From positions 4,234 through 68,233 of the forward strand of contig CALTWF010000016.1 of the NCBI GenBank assembly GCA_943912755.1: a DNA stretch of 64,000 nucleotides, written 5' to 3'. A program made the position numbers and the translations under genes. This document shows, in pieces, positions 16,303-23,069 of this stretch. Numbering within the stretch: position 1 is the first letter of the stretch; the number at the start of each line of letters is the position of its first letter. The notes below the pieces were generated by a model. That model was given only the letters and a program-made list of their open reading frames with translations, made no database searches and was not told the DNA's origin. The DNA comes from an uncultured Pseudomonas sp. (GTDB lineage: Bacteria > Pseudomonadota > Gammaproteobacteria > Pseudomonadales > Pseudomonadaceae).

Positions 16303-18633
16303 ATGAACACTCAAGCGTGGATGAAAACAAGTTCGGCACTGGCACTGGTGATGGCTGTAAGCCTCTCGGCAGGATGCAGCAGCGGTGGCGGTGGTTCCCA
16401 TAGCGTTGTGGACAGTTCTTCTCCTTCCTCCGCCGAAGGCGCGGCCAGCGACAGTGTCGCTGCCACCGATAGCGGCAGCGGCAGCGGGTCCAGCAGCGAG
16501 GGCTCGACTGCCGCCGCTGGTGGCGCCGGCTCGGGTGGTTCCGGTACTTCGAGCGCTTCGGCCAGCGGCAGCGTCGCGGCCAGCGCCGGCACCTCGACCG
16601 CCCAGGGCGAATCTTCCGTCAGCAGCGTTGGCGCGGCTGTCACCAGCCTGCCGGTTCTGGACGACTCCGGCACCAGCGGGCTGCTCGGATCGGTCACTAC
16701 CGGCGCCACGGCTGTCACCGCCGGCGTCAGCAGCAGCCTCGGCCAGCTCGGCACGGGCGGCAACGCTGTCGGCAAGACCCTCGAAGGCATCAGTACCGGC
16801 GTGACCCAGGTGGGCACCGGTACCCAGGCCTTGGCGGGAAGCTCGTTCATCGAGCAGGTACCGCTGGCCGGCAACGTGGTCAGCCAGGTCGGCCAGACCG
16901 TGGCCATGCTCGGCGACACCCTCAGCGCGCAAAGCAGTTCCGGTACGCTGGGCAGCGTCACCCAACAACTGAGTAACGCAACTGTTCCGGTCGTGGGACT
17001 GGTCAGTGGTGTCGCCACCAGTCTCGGTACCGCCACTGGCCTGGCCGCTCCGGTCGCCGCCGTGGTCGATCAGGTGGGCGGGGTTCTGGGTGGCAGCGGC
17101 AATGCCGTGATCAGCAACAGCAACGGCAACCCGGTGACCTCCGCGGTTGGCAGCCTGGTCGGCAACCTGGGCAACACCATCGTCGGTGCTGCCGGTGTGG
17201 CGGGCGAGGGTTCCGACCGTCGTGCCCCGGGCACTGGCAACACCAGCCCGCTGCCTGTCGTCGATACCGTGGGTACGGTGTTCGGCCTGGTGTCCGGCAT
17301 TGGTGTCGGCTTGCATCAGAGTGATCCAAGCGGCACTCTCGGTTCGCTGGGCCGTACCATCTCCAACGTGGCGGATGCCGGCTCCACTGCCGAGCTGCTG
17401 CTCGGTGGCGATGGCATCGTCGACCGGCCGGTAATCGCGAGCACCACCGGTATCGGCGCTGCCATTGGCCAGGTTGCCCAGCCAGTGGTGAGCACCCTTG
17501 CCGGCGTGACCCAGACCGTGGGCGCGACCACCGGCCTGGCAGCACCGGTCAATAGCCTGCTTGGCGGTGTCGCCGGCACGGTCGCCGACATCGGCACCGC
17601 GATGGGCGACGGCAATATCCCGCTCTTCAAGCATGTGGGCGCCGCGCTCGGCGGCACCGTGCTGGCCAGCGGCGCCGACTACAACGTCAACGAACCGCCT
17701 TCGGCCCTCGGTACCGTACTGAGCACCGCAGGCCCGACCCTGCTGGGAACTTCCAGCGGCACCGGTATCGCCGGGCTCGGCGGTGTCGTCGGCGGCGTGA
17801 CGGGCGCTGTGGGCGGTGTGGTCCAGGGTGTACTCGGCAATGACGCAGTCGGTGGCACCGTCGGCAACCTGACCGGCACCCTGGGCAACCAGGTTCTCGG
17901 CCCGATCATGGTGCCTAACCAGGGTCTGCTGGGTGCAGCCAGCAGCGGTAGCTCGAATGGCGTGATCGATACCGTGAACTCCACCCTTGGTGGCGTGACC
18001 GGCAGTCTTGGCGGCACCCTCGGCGGGGTTACCAGCCCGGGCAGCCATATCGTCGCCAACTTGGTAGGCGGGACCGTGGGCACGGTAACCGGCGCTAGCA
18101 CCGATGGCGCACTGGGTGGCGTGACCGGCGCCCTGAGCGGTGTGCTGGGAGGCGTGACCGGTGCCAGCAGCGGCGGTGCCCTGAGCGGTGTAACCGGTAC
18201 CGTGGGCAGTGTGGTGGGCGGCCTGACTGGCGGCAGCACTGGCGGCGCCCTGAGCGGCGTGACCGGTACCGTGGGTAGCGTGGTGGGCGGCCTGACCGGC
18301 GGCAGCACTGGCGGCGCCCTGAGCGGCGTAACCGGTACCGTGGGCAATGTCGTGGGCGGCCTGACTGGTGGCAGCACCGGGGGAGCGCTGAGCGGCGTGA
18401 CCAGCACCGTGGGTAGCGTCGTAAGTGGCGTGACTGGCGGCACTACCGGTGGCGCGCTGGGCGGTGTGACCGGCGTGGTTGGCGGTGTGGTCGGCGGTGT
18501 AACGGGCGCTGCCACCGGCAATGCCAGCGGTGGTGCGCTGGGTGGCGTGCTCGGTGGTCTCACTGGCGGCGCTAGCACTACCACCAGCGGCGGCGGCCTG
18601 TTGGGCACCGGCCTGCTGGGCGGCAAGAAGTAA
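16303..18633 (+). CDS. Gly/Ser/Val-rich repeat lipoprotein (collagen-like, TPS partner candidate)
   Basis: A 776-aa low-complexity protein. Signal peptide with lipobox LSAGC (Cys25, Ser at +2, so outer-membrane sorting is expected). Residues ~26-105 are Ser/Gly/Ala-rich linker. The body repeats units of the form VGxVxGxxxGL with V/T/G/L/A. Near the C-terminus five 23-residue units run in tandem (18172-18516, starting GGALSGVTGTVGSVVGGLTG). It ends in GLLGGKK. Annotated relatives are often called collagen-like, but there is no strict Gly-X-Y. The next gene encodes a TpsB-type outer-membrane transporter, so surface export is a reasonable inference. It lacks the N-terminal TPS secretion domain of classic TpsA proteins. 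Function unknown; a structural or adhesive surface protein is the best guess. Confidence 0.8.
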   Translation: MNTQAWMKTSSALALVMAVSLSAGCSSGGGGSHSVVDSSSPSSAEGAASDSVAATDSGSGSGSSSEGSTAAAGGAGSGGSGTSSASASGSVAASAGTSTAQGESSVSSVGAAVTSLPVLDDSGTSGLLGSVTTGATAVTAGVSSSLGQLGTGGNAVGKTLEGISTGVTQVGTGTQALAGSSFIEQVPLAGNVVSQVGQTVAMLGDTLSAQSSSGTLGSVTQQLSNATVPVVGLVSGVATSLGTATGLAAPVAAVVDQVGGVLGGSGNAVISNSNGNPVTSAVGSLVGNLGNTIVGAAGVAGEGSDRRAPGTGNTSPLPVVDTVGTVFGLVSGIGVGLHQSDPSGTLGSLGRTISNVADAGSTAELLLGGDGIVDRPVIASTTGIGAAIGQVAQPVVSTLAGVTQTVGATTGLAAPVNSLLGGVAGTVADIGTAMGDGNIPLFKHVGAALGGTVLASGADYNVNEPPSALGTVLSTAGPTLLGTSSGTGIAGLGGVVGGVTGAVGGVVQGVLGNDAVGGTVGNLTGTLGNQVLGPIMVPNQGLLGAASSGSSNGVIDTVNSTLGGVTGSLGGTLGGVTSPGSHIVANLVGGTVGTVTGASTDGALGGVTGALSGVLGGVTGASSGGALSGVTGTVGSVVGGLTGGSTGGALSGVTGTVGSVVGGLTGGSTGGALSGVTGTVGNVVGGLTGGSTGGALSGVTSTVGSVVSGVTGGTTGGALGGVTGVVGGVVGGVTGAATGNASGGALGGVLGGLTGGASTTTSGGGLLGTGLLGGKK
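18172..18516 (+). repeat. Five tandem 69-bp (23-aa) coding repeats
   Basis: Units at 18172-18240, 18241-18309, 18310-18378, 18379-18447 and 18448-18516. Units 1-3 differ by only a few bases, while units 4 and 5 are more diverged. All stay in frame. Near-identity at DNA level, not only protein level, points to recent unit duplication by slippage or recombination. Confidence 0.9.
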
Positions 18634-18686
18634 AAAAGCCATCATCGGTTAGACGATTTTTCGGGCAACACCTACGCTTGAGTCTG

Positions 18687-18713
18687 ACGAGGGAACCGCC
18701 TTGGTTCCCTCGT
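18687..18713. terminator. Perfect 11-bp hairpin between lipoprotein and TpsB genes
   Basis: ACGAGGGAACC (18687-18697) pairs exactly with GGTTCCCTCGT (18703-18713) around a 5-nt loop, followed by ACTTTTC. The T-run is short, so it may be a partial terminator or an mRNA stabiliser that sets unequal expression of the two genes. It ends 25 bases before the downstream ATG. Confidence 0.6.
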
Positions 18714-18738
18714 ACTTTTCAGGACGATGGAGTGCCCT

Positions 18739-20409
18739 ATGCGATCGATGGCAATCGCGCTGGTAAGTCTTTCCTGGGTCAGCGCGCTACAGGCCGAGCC
18801 GCTCCCGACCTTTCTGAATAGCAACGAAACCGAACGAAATCTGCCGGCACCCAACCTGCCGGCAGATGCATTTCGGCCGGTCCCCCCCAAGCTCCAGGTT
18901 CCCGCTCCCGCCCCGACCCAGGCCCAGGCCCTGTTGATGAGCACCCGGGTGCTGATCCGAAAGGTGCGCATCGAAGGCGGCTCGGTCTACCCGCTCAGCG
19001 AACTGGGGGAAAACTTCAAGGATGTGATCGGCCGCGAAGCCACCATCGGCGAACTGATCGAAGCTACCCGCCGCCTTACCCAGCGTTACCAGAACGATGG
19101 TTACCTGTTGTCCTACGCCTTCCTGCCGCTACAGGATTTTGCCGACGGGCTGCTGCGCGTGGTGCTGGTCGAGGGCTACGTCGCCGACTACGAAGTACAG
19201 GGCGATATCGGCCGGGTCACGGGCTACATCGACAAGCTGGTGGCCAAGCTCAAGGCCGAGCGGCCACTGACGCGCAAGACCTTCGACCGCTACACCGCGA
19301 TCATGACCCGCACTCCGGGCGTCACCGTGCAGGCGCGGGTGCCACCGCCGAATACCACCGATGGCGCGAGCAAGCTGTTCGTCCAGGCGTCGCGCAAACC
19401 CTTCACCACCACCATGAACCTCAACGAAAGCAGCCGCGACGACATCCAGGTGCTGTTGGGGGCCAGCAGCAACTCGCAGACCGCCATGGCCGAGCAGCTC
19501 AGTGTCAGCGCCCTGTTTCCGCCGGGGCAGGACAAGGAGCATTACTACCGGGTGGATTACTCGCAGTACCTGGACAGCGAAGGCACCCAGCTGGCGCTGT
19601 CGGCCTCGCGCTACCGCAGCGATCCAAGCGCGGTGGTGCGGCTGCAGGGCGGTATTGATCTCAAGCAGCACCGGGAAAACGACCGCTACTCCATCGGCCT
19701 CAGTCATCCGCTGATCGCCTCGCCCAACGAATGGCTGAGCCTGTCGGCGCGCTTCTATGCGGTGGATGACACCACGGACTATCGGGTGGTCGGCTTCCCG
19801 CTGAAGATCAGCACCAGCACCGATATCCGCGCCATGGCCTTCGAGGGTGACTGGCGCAAGGCCACGGACAAGCAGCTGCGCATCATCAGTGCTGGCGTCT
19901 ACCAGGGCTTCGATCGTTTCGGCGCCAATACCGACGCCGACTACGACCTCGACTTTTTCCGCCTGCGCCTGTCCGGGGTGCAGAGCGACCGCTTCTTCGA
20001 CAGTTGGCAGGGCGTCGCGTCCGCGGCCCTGTACTGGACTGACGACAGCCTGCCCGACAGCGAACGGGCGGTGTTCGGCGGGCAGAACTTCGGCCGTGGC
20101 TACCCGTCCGACCAAGCGTCGGGCGACAAGGGCTGGGGGGCGGCCTACGAGGTCAACTACAGCTTCCGCCGCGATGGCGACTGGGTGAAATTGCTGCAGC
20201 CCTACATCGTGTTCGATGCGGCGAAGACCTGGTTCAACGAACTCCAGGTCCAGGACTCGAAGATGTCCTCGGCGGCGCTGGGCCTGCGTTTCGGTGATGC
20301 GCAGTACTACAACATCTCGCTGGAAGTGGCCAAGCCGATGTCGGATATCGCCCTCGACAGCTTCAACCGGCGGCCGCGGTTTACCGTGAGTTTCAGTTAT
20401 CAGCTGTGA
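18739..20409 (+). CDS. ShlB/FhaC/HecB family outer-membrane transporter (TpsB)
   Basis: A 556-aa two-partner-secretion transporter. Signal peptide ends ALQA/EP. A proline-rich linker (residues ~35-60) precedes a POTRA domain (VRIEGGSVYPLSELG to VVLVEGYVADYEV, ~72-160). The rest is a 16-strand-type barrel ending in a C-terminal aromatic strand (VSFSYQL). The L6-like loop carries GRGY (GGQNFGRGYPSDQ). ATG 18739 has GGAG six bases upstream; the ATG at 18727 overlaps that site. Only one POTRA is clear, whereas FhaC has two. Its probable substrate is the lipoprotein encoded just upstream. Confidence 0.88.
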   Translation: MRSMAIALVSLSWVSALQAEPLPTFLNSNETERNLPAPNLPADAFRPVPPKLQVPAPAPTQAQALLMSTRVLIRKVRIEGGSVYPLSELGENFKDVIGREATIGELIEATRRLTQRYQNDGYLLSYAFLPLQDFADGLLRVVLVEGYVADYEVQGDIGRVTGYIDKLVAKLKAERPLTRKTFDRYTAIMTRTPGVTVQARVPPPNTTDGASKLFVQASRKPFTTTMNLNESSRDDIQVLLGASSNSQTAMAEQLSVSALFPPGQDKEHYYRVDYSQYLDSEGTQLALSASRYRSDPSAVVRLQGGIDLKQHRENDRYSIGLSHPLIASPNEWLSLSARFYAVDDTTDYRVVGFPLKISTSTDIRAMAFEGDWRKATDKQLRIISAGVYQGFDRFGANTDADYDLDFFRLRLSGVQSDRFFDSWQGVASAALYWTDDSLPDSERAVFGGQNFGRGYPSDQASGDKGWGAAYEVNYSFRRDGDWVKLLQPYIVFDAAKTWFNELQVQDSKMSSAALGLRFGDAQYYNISLEVAKPMSDIALDSFNRRPRFTVSFSYQL

Positions 20410-20473
20410 GTGGAGCGCCGCATCTGCTGCGATTCCTTCAGGCAGGGCCTGGCCACAGGGGCGTTACCCGCGG

Positions 20474-20773
20474 CTATGACGCCGGCTGTTGCCAGGTCTC
20501 CTGTTCCATCCCTTCGAGCAAGGCATCAACCAGCCCCTTGGCGGCTTCGACGGCATGCATCGTCAGCCACGGGAAGCTGCTGCCGGTATCCGGCACCACC
20601 GACTGCTGGGCCGAGTCATAGGCACAGCGCAGGAACATCGAGGCGTGGACCAGGGCACTGTGGGGATCGATCCCGGCATTGACCGAGAACAAGGGCGGAT
20701 GGCTGCCGGGGCAGTCACCGAAATGGCGGGAACAGGTTGACGCGAGGGGTGGGTCGGGGACGATTTTTTTCAT
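20474..20773 (-). CDS. DUF3077 domain protein
   Basis: A 99-aa protein of the Pseudomonas DUF3077 family: it opens with the family signature MKKIVPDPP, then FSVNAGIDPHSALVHASMFL and a C-terminal helix HAVEAAKGLVDALLEGME. Function unknown; members occur in several copies per genome. The frame is open upstream to 20956, but that stretch holds inverted repeats and non-family residues, so ATG 20773 (AGAGAG upstream) is taken as the start. It converges with the TpsB gene. Confidence 0.75.
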   Translation of the reverse strand: MKKIVPDPPLASTCSRHFGDCPGSHPPLFSVNAGIDPHSALVHASMFLRCAYDSAQQSVVPDTGSSFPWLTMHAVEAAKGLVDALLEGMEQETWQQPAS

Positions 20774-21098
20774 TGGGCTCTCTCTGTCGGTTAAGCCAGC
20801 ACCCCTGGTTTCCACACCAAAGGGTGGCAGCTGCGCACGGGGTGGAAAACCGGGCGACAGAGAGACCCGGCAGGCCAAAGGCCTCCCGTGCACAGCTGCC
20901 ATAGAGCAGACTCTGTCGAACGTTTCCAAGGTTTCCACACCCCGATCGCCGGACATCCGGCGACCGCGAAAGCCTAGAAGGACTGGTTTCCATGAGCAAG
21001 GAAGGCAACACCGACAGAACGCGTAGGTTACGTCCTAGGATTTTCAGCTTCCAGACACTTTGTGTTTAAGCGTGCGAGCGCGGCGCCTGGAGCGGCGC
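20774..21098. repeat. Repeat-rich leader of the DUF3077 gene
   Basis: This 325-bp gap has no convincing gene. It holds a 17-bp inverted repeat with one mismatch (20825-20841 TGGCAGCTGCGCACGGG; 20885-20901), an inverted 10-mer CTCTCTGTCG (20780-20789 and 20855-20864) and a direct 12-mer GGTTTCCACACC (20807-20818 and 20930-20941). The transcript leading into the DUF3077 start would be heavily folded. The nature is unknown: regulatory leader, small RNA or mobile remnant. Confidence 0.6.
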
Positions 21099-21515
21099 TC
21101 AGCGCGCCGCCTGCTTGCCATGGGAGAACTGCAATGGAAACAGGTTGCCCAGGGTTTCCAGCAGGCGGATGTGGTAGATGGGCTTGCGGAACAGGTCCAG
21201 CACTTCCAGCTGGCGCAGCTCGCCAACGGCCTCGGGGTTGGCGTGGCCAGTGGTGACGATCACCGGCAGGTGCTGGCGCGAGGTGTGTTCGCGCAGGCGC
21301 TTGATCAGGGAGATACCGGATTCCTCCGGCATGTTCAGGTCGGTGATGACCAGGGCGATATCCGGATGCCGGGTCAACTGCTGGAGGGCGACCTTTACCG
21401 AGGTCGCCCTGTGGCAACGAAAGCCTTCGCCTTCCAGCAGCTCCGCCAGTTCCAGCAACGCTTCCTCTTCATCATCCACCAGCAGCAACTGTTCGCGTGG
21501 GTGGGAAGCTGGCAT
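21099..21515 (-). CDS. Stand-alone receiver-domain response regulator
   Basis: A 138-aa CheY-like protein that is only a receiver: acidic pair D14-D15 (LLVDDEEE), phospho-acceptor D59 in VITDLNMP, T88/T89, and K111 in FRKPI. No output domain; ~15 extra residues at the end. AGGA precedes ATG 21515. It lies 68 bp downstream of the flp pilin gene on the same strand and is probably co-transcribed through a hairpin. It likely tunes the Flp pilus locus, perhaps by competing for phosphate from the nearby PprA-like kinase (inference). Confidence 0.85.
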   Translation of the reverse strand: MPASHPREQLLLVDDEEEALLELAELLEGEGFRCHRATSVKVALQQLTRHPDIALVITDLNMPEESGISLIKRLREHTSRQHLPVIVTTGHANPEAVGELRQLEVLDLFRKPIYHIRLLETLGNLFPLQFSHGKQAAR

Positions 21516-21552
21516 GGCGTGGTCCTGTCATGCAGTGGCATGGATTTGCGTT

Positions 21553-21574
21553 GGCAAGGCCCGCAGGCCTTGCC
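21553..21574 (-). terminator. Intercistronic hairpin downstream of flp
   Basis: Arms 21553-21561 and 21566-21574 (GGCAAGGCC / GGCCTTGCC) pair perfectly around a 4-nt loop. No T-run follows in the direction of flp. It fits a partial terminator or RNase barrier that keeps pilin mRNA more abundant than the regulator mRNA. Confidence 0.55.
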
Positions 21575-21583
21575 GGAACTACA

Positions 21584-21799
21584 TCAGTTGCTGCCACCAC
21601 TCGAGCCGCCACCCGAGCTAGGCGTCAGGGCGCCCTGGATACTGGTGAAAATGGTGGTGACACCACTGGAGATGGTCGGCACGAAGGCCACCAGCGCAAC
21701 GGCCACCATGGCCGCGACCAGTGCGTACTCGATACCCGATGCGCCGTCCGTGCGCTTGCAGAATTTCCGGATGGAACGAATGACTTTGCTGAAAGACAT
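21584..21799 (-). CDS. flp: Flp type IVb major pilin
   Basis: A 71-aa Flp prepilin. A 19-residue basic leader ends in DG; cleavage by FppA after G19 leaves a mature protein of 52 aa with Glu at +5 and Tyr at +6 (ASGIEYALVAAMVAVALVAF), the type IVb hallmark. The C-terminus is Gly/Ser-rich (SSGGGSSGGSN), echoed by the DUF3613 protein of the same locus. AGGAG precedes ATG 21799. It is transcribed away from rcpC. Confidence 0.95.
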   Translation of the reverse strand: MSFSKVIRSIRKFCKRTDGASGIEYALVAAMVAVALVAFVPTISSGVTTIFTSIQGALTPSSGGGSSGGSN

Positions 21800-22118
21800 G
21801 ATGTTGCTCCTTGCGCCAGAACGCCGGTGAAACGGGGCTTTGCGTGATTCCCCTTCGCCATCAGAGCATCGTCAAGAGTTAACACCTGAGCAAATGTAAG
21901 AAAGCATTAACCCGAAAGTGATAACGGAAAGCCGCCGCCAATAAGCCGTTGTTTTCAAAACGTGACGCAGGTCACAGTGAAAATTTTCCGGTGGCGTAAT
22001 GGCGTTTTGTCCTAGCTGGACTACCGTCAAATAGCGAAATAGTTACTTCCAAATATGTATTTTGAGCCTGTTAACAAGAAGTCACGGGCTGCGGCGATGG
22101 GGCAGGGAGGGGCCGAGC
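21800..22118. promoter_or_regulatory. Divergent flp / rcpC control region with CRP/Vfr-like site
   Basis: This 319-bp AT-richer gap separates flp from the rcpC-to-DUF3613 operon and must hold both promoters. At 21961-21976 lies CGTGACGCAGGTCACA, one mismatch from the CRP core TGTGA-N6-TCACA and close to the Vfr consensus (AG-TCACA half intact). In P. aeruginosa the equivalent promoters respond to PprB. I could not place -35/-10 boxes with confidence, and I see no small gene. Confidence 0.5.
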
Positions 22119-23048
22119 ATGAGCAGTCGCATCACGTTGATTCTGGCCGGACTGTTTCTCTTGGGGGCAATCATCGCCGGTTACTGGGGCCTGGTCCTCA
22201 GCAAGCAGCCCGAGCCATCCGCACCTGCGCCGCAACCGGCGGTCCAGCCGGTGACCCAGGCGGTCAATACGGCCCAGGACGAACTGCGCAAACCGGTGGT
22301 GGTGCTGCGCCGCGACGTCCCCGCCAACCAGCCGCTGAGCAATGACGATCTCGCCGTGGAGCGCCTGCTGGTGGCGCCGGCCGGCAGTTTCCAGACCCTT
22401 GAACAGGTCGCCGGGCGTACCCCCTGGCGCGACCTGCCAGCCGGCACCTGGCTGGAGGAAAGCAGCTTCGAGGCCGGTGGCCCGCTGGCCCGCATGATCG
22501 AACCCGGCGAGCGCGCCCTGACCCTGGGCGTCGACGAGGTCAGTGGTGCCGGTGGCCATCTGCGCCCTGGCGACTATGTCGATGTCCTGGTGTACCTGCG
22601 TGAGGAAACCGACAACCCCCTGGCCAGCGCCCAGGTGATAGTTCCGGCCCTGCGCTTGCTCAGCGTTGGCCAGCAGATCGGCCTGGCCCGCGACGGGCTG
22701 CCCGCCGAGCCGGTCGACCCCGACCCCAAGGCCCGCGAGGAAAAACGCCGCAACCCGCCGCGCACCGTGGTGGTCGCGGTGCCCGAGGCTCTGGCCAGCC
22801 GCCTGACCCTTGCCGCCCAGGCCGGCAGCCTGCGCCTGGCGGTGCGCAGCGCCGAGGAGAAACTGCTGGCGCGTTTCTGGGCCGACCCGAAAACCAGCAT
22901 CCGCGCCGTCGAGGACGCCAGCCGCCAGCTGTATCGCTTCAACCAGCTGGCCATGACGTCGCCGGCGCCGACTCGGGTCGCCGGCCCTGTGCCGAAGCGC
23001 GGCATCGAGATCATTCGCGGCGCGCAGTCGCCCGAGCCCCTTAACTGA
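22119..23048 (+). CDS. rcpC: Flp pilus assembly protein RcpC/CpaB
   Basis: A 309-aa periplasmic Flp assembly factor, likely to act with the secretin. N-terminal anchor at residues ~5-25 (ITLILAGLFLLGAIIAGYWG), a Pro/Gln-rich spacer, then the SAF-like domain (VVLRRDVPANQPLSNDDLAV ~70-130) and the RcpC domain (ALTLGVDEVSGAGGHLRPGD YVDVLVYL). ATG 22119 has GGGAGG 8-13 bases upstream; the longer frame from 22062 lacks one. First gene of an eight-gene operon running to 29501. Confidence 0.93.
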   Translation: MSSRITLILAGLFLLGAIIAGYWGLVLSKQPEPSAPAPQPAVQPVTQAVNTAQDELRKPVVVLRRDVPANQPLSNDDLAVERLLVAPAGSFQTLEQVAGRTPWRDLPAGTWLEESSFEAGGPLARMIEPGERALTLGVDEVSGAGGHLRPGDYVDVLVYLREETDNPLASAQVIVPALRLLSVGQQIGLARDGLPAEPVDPDPKAREEKRRNPPRTVVVAVPEALASRLTLAAQAGSLRLAVRSAEEKLLARFWADPKTSIRAVEDASRQLYRFNQLAMTSPAPTRVAGPVPKRGIEIIRGAQSPEPLN

Positions 23049-23069
23049 CCGAGCAAGGATGCCCCTTCG

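Noticed and set aside
18172..18516. Regular 69-bp repeats as a CRISPR array
   Set aside because: Units abut with no spacers and stay in the coding frame.
16189..18645. 818-codon open frame antisense to the repeat lipoprotein
   Set aside because: It mirrors the GC-skewed repeat codons of the plus-strand gene; no ribosome site, signal peptide or family.
20774..20956. 61-residue N-terminal extension of the DUF3077 protein
   Set aside because: The family begins MKKIVPDPP; the extension is made of inverted-repeat DNA.
21060..21830. 256-codon plus-strand frame across the receiver gene and flp
   Set aside because: It covers two genes with clear receiver and Flp prepilin motifs on the other strand.
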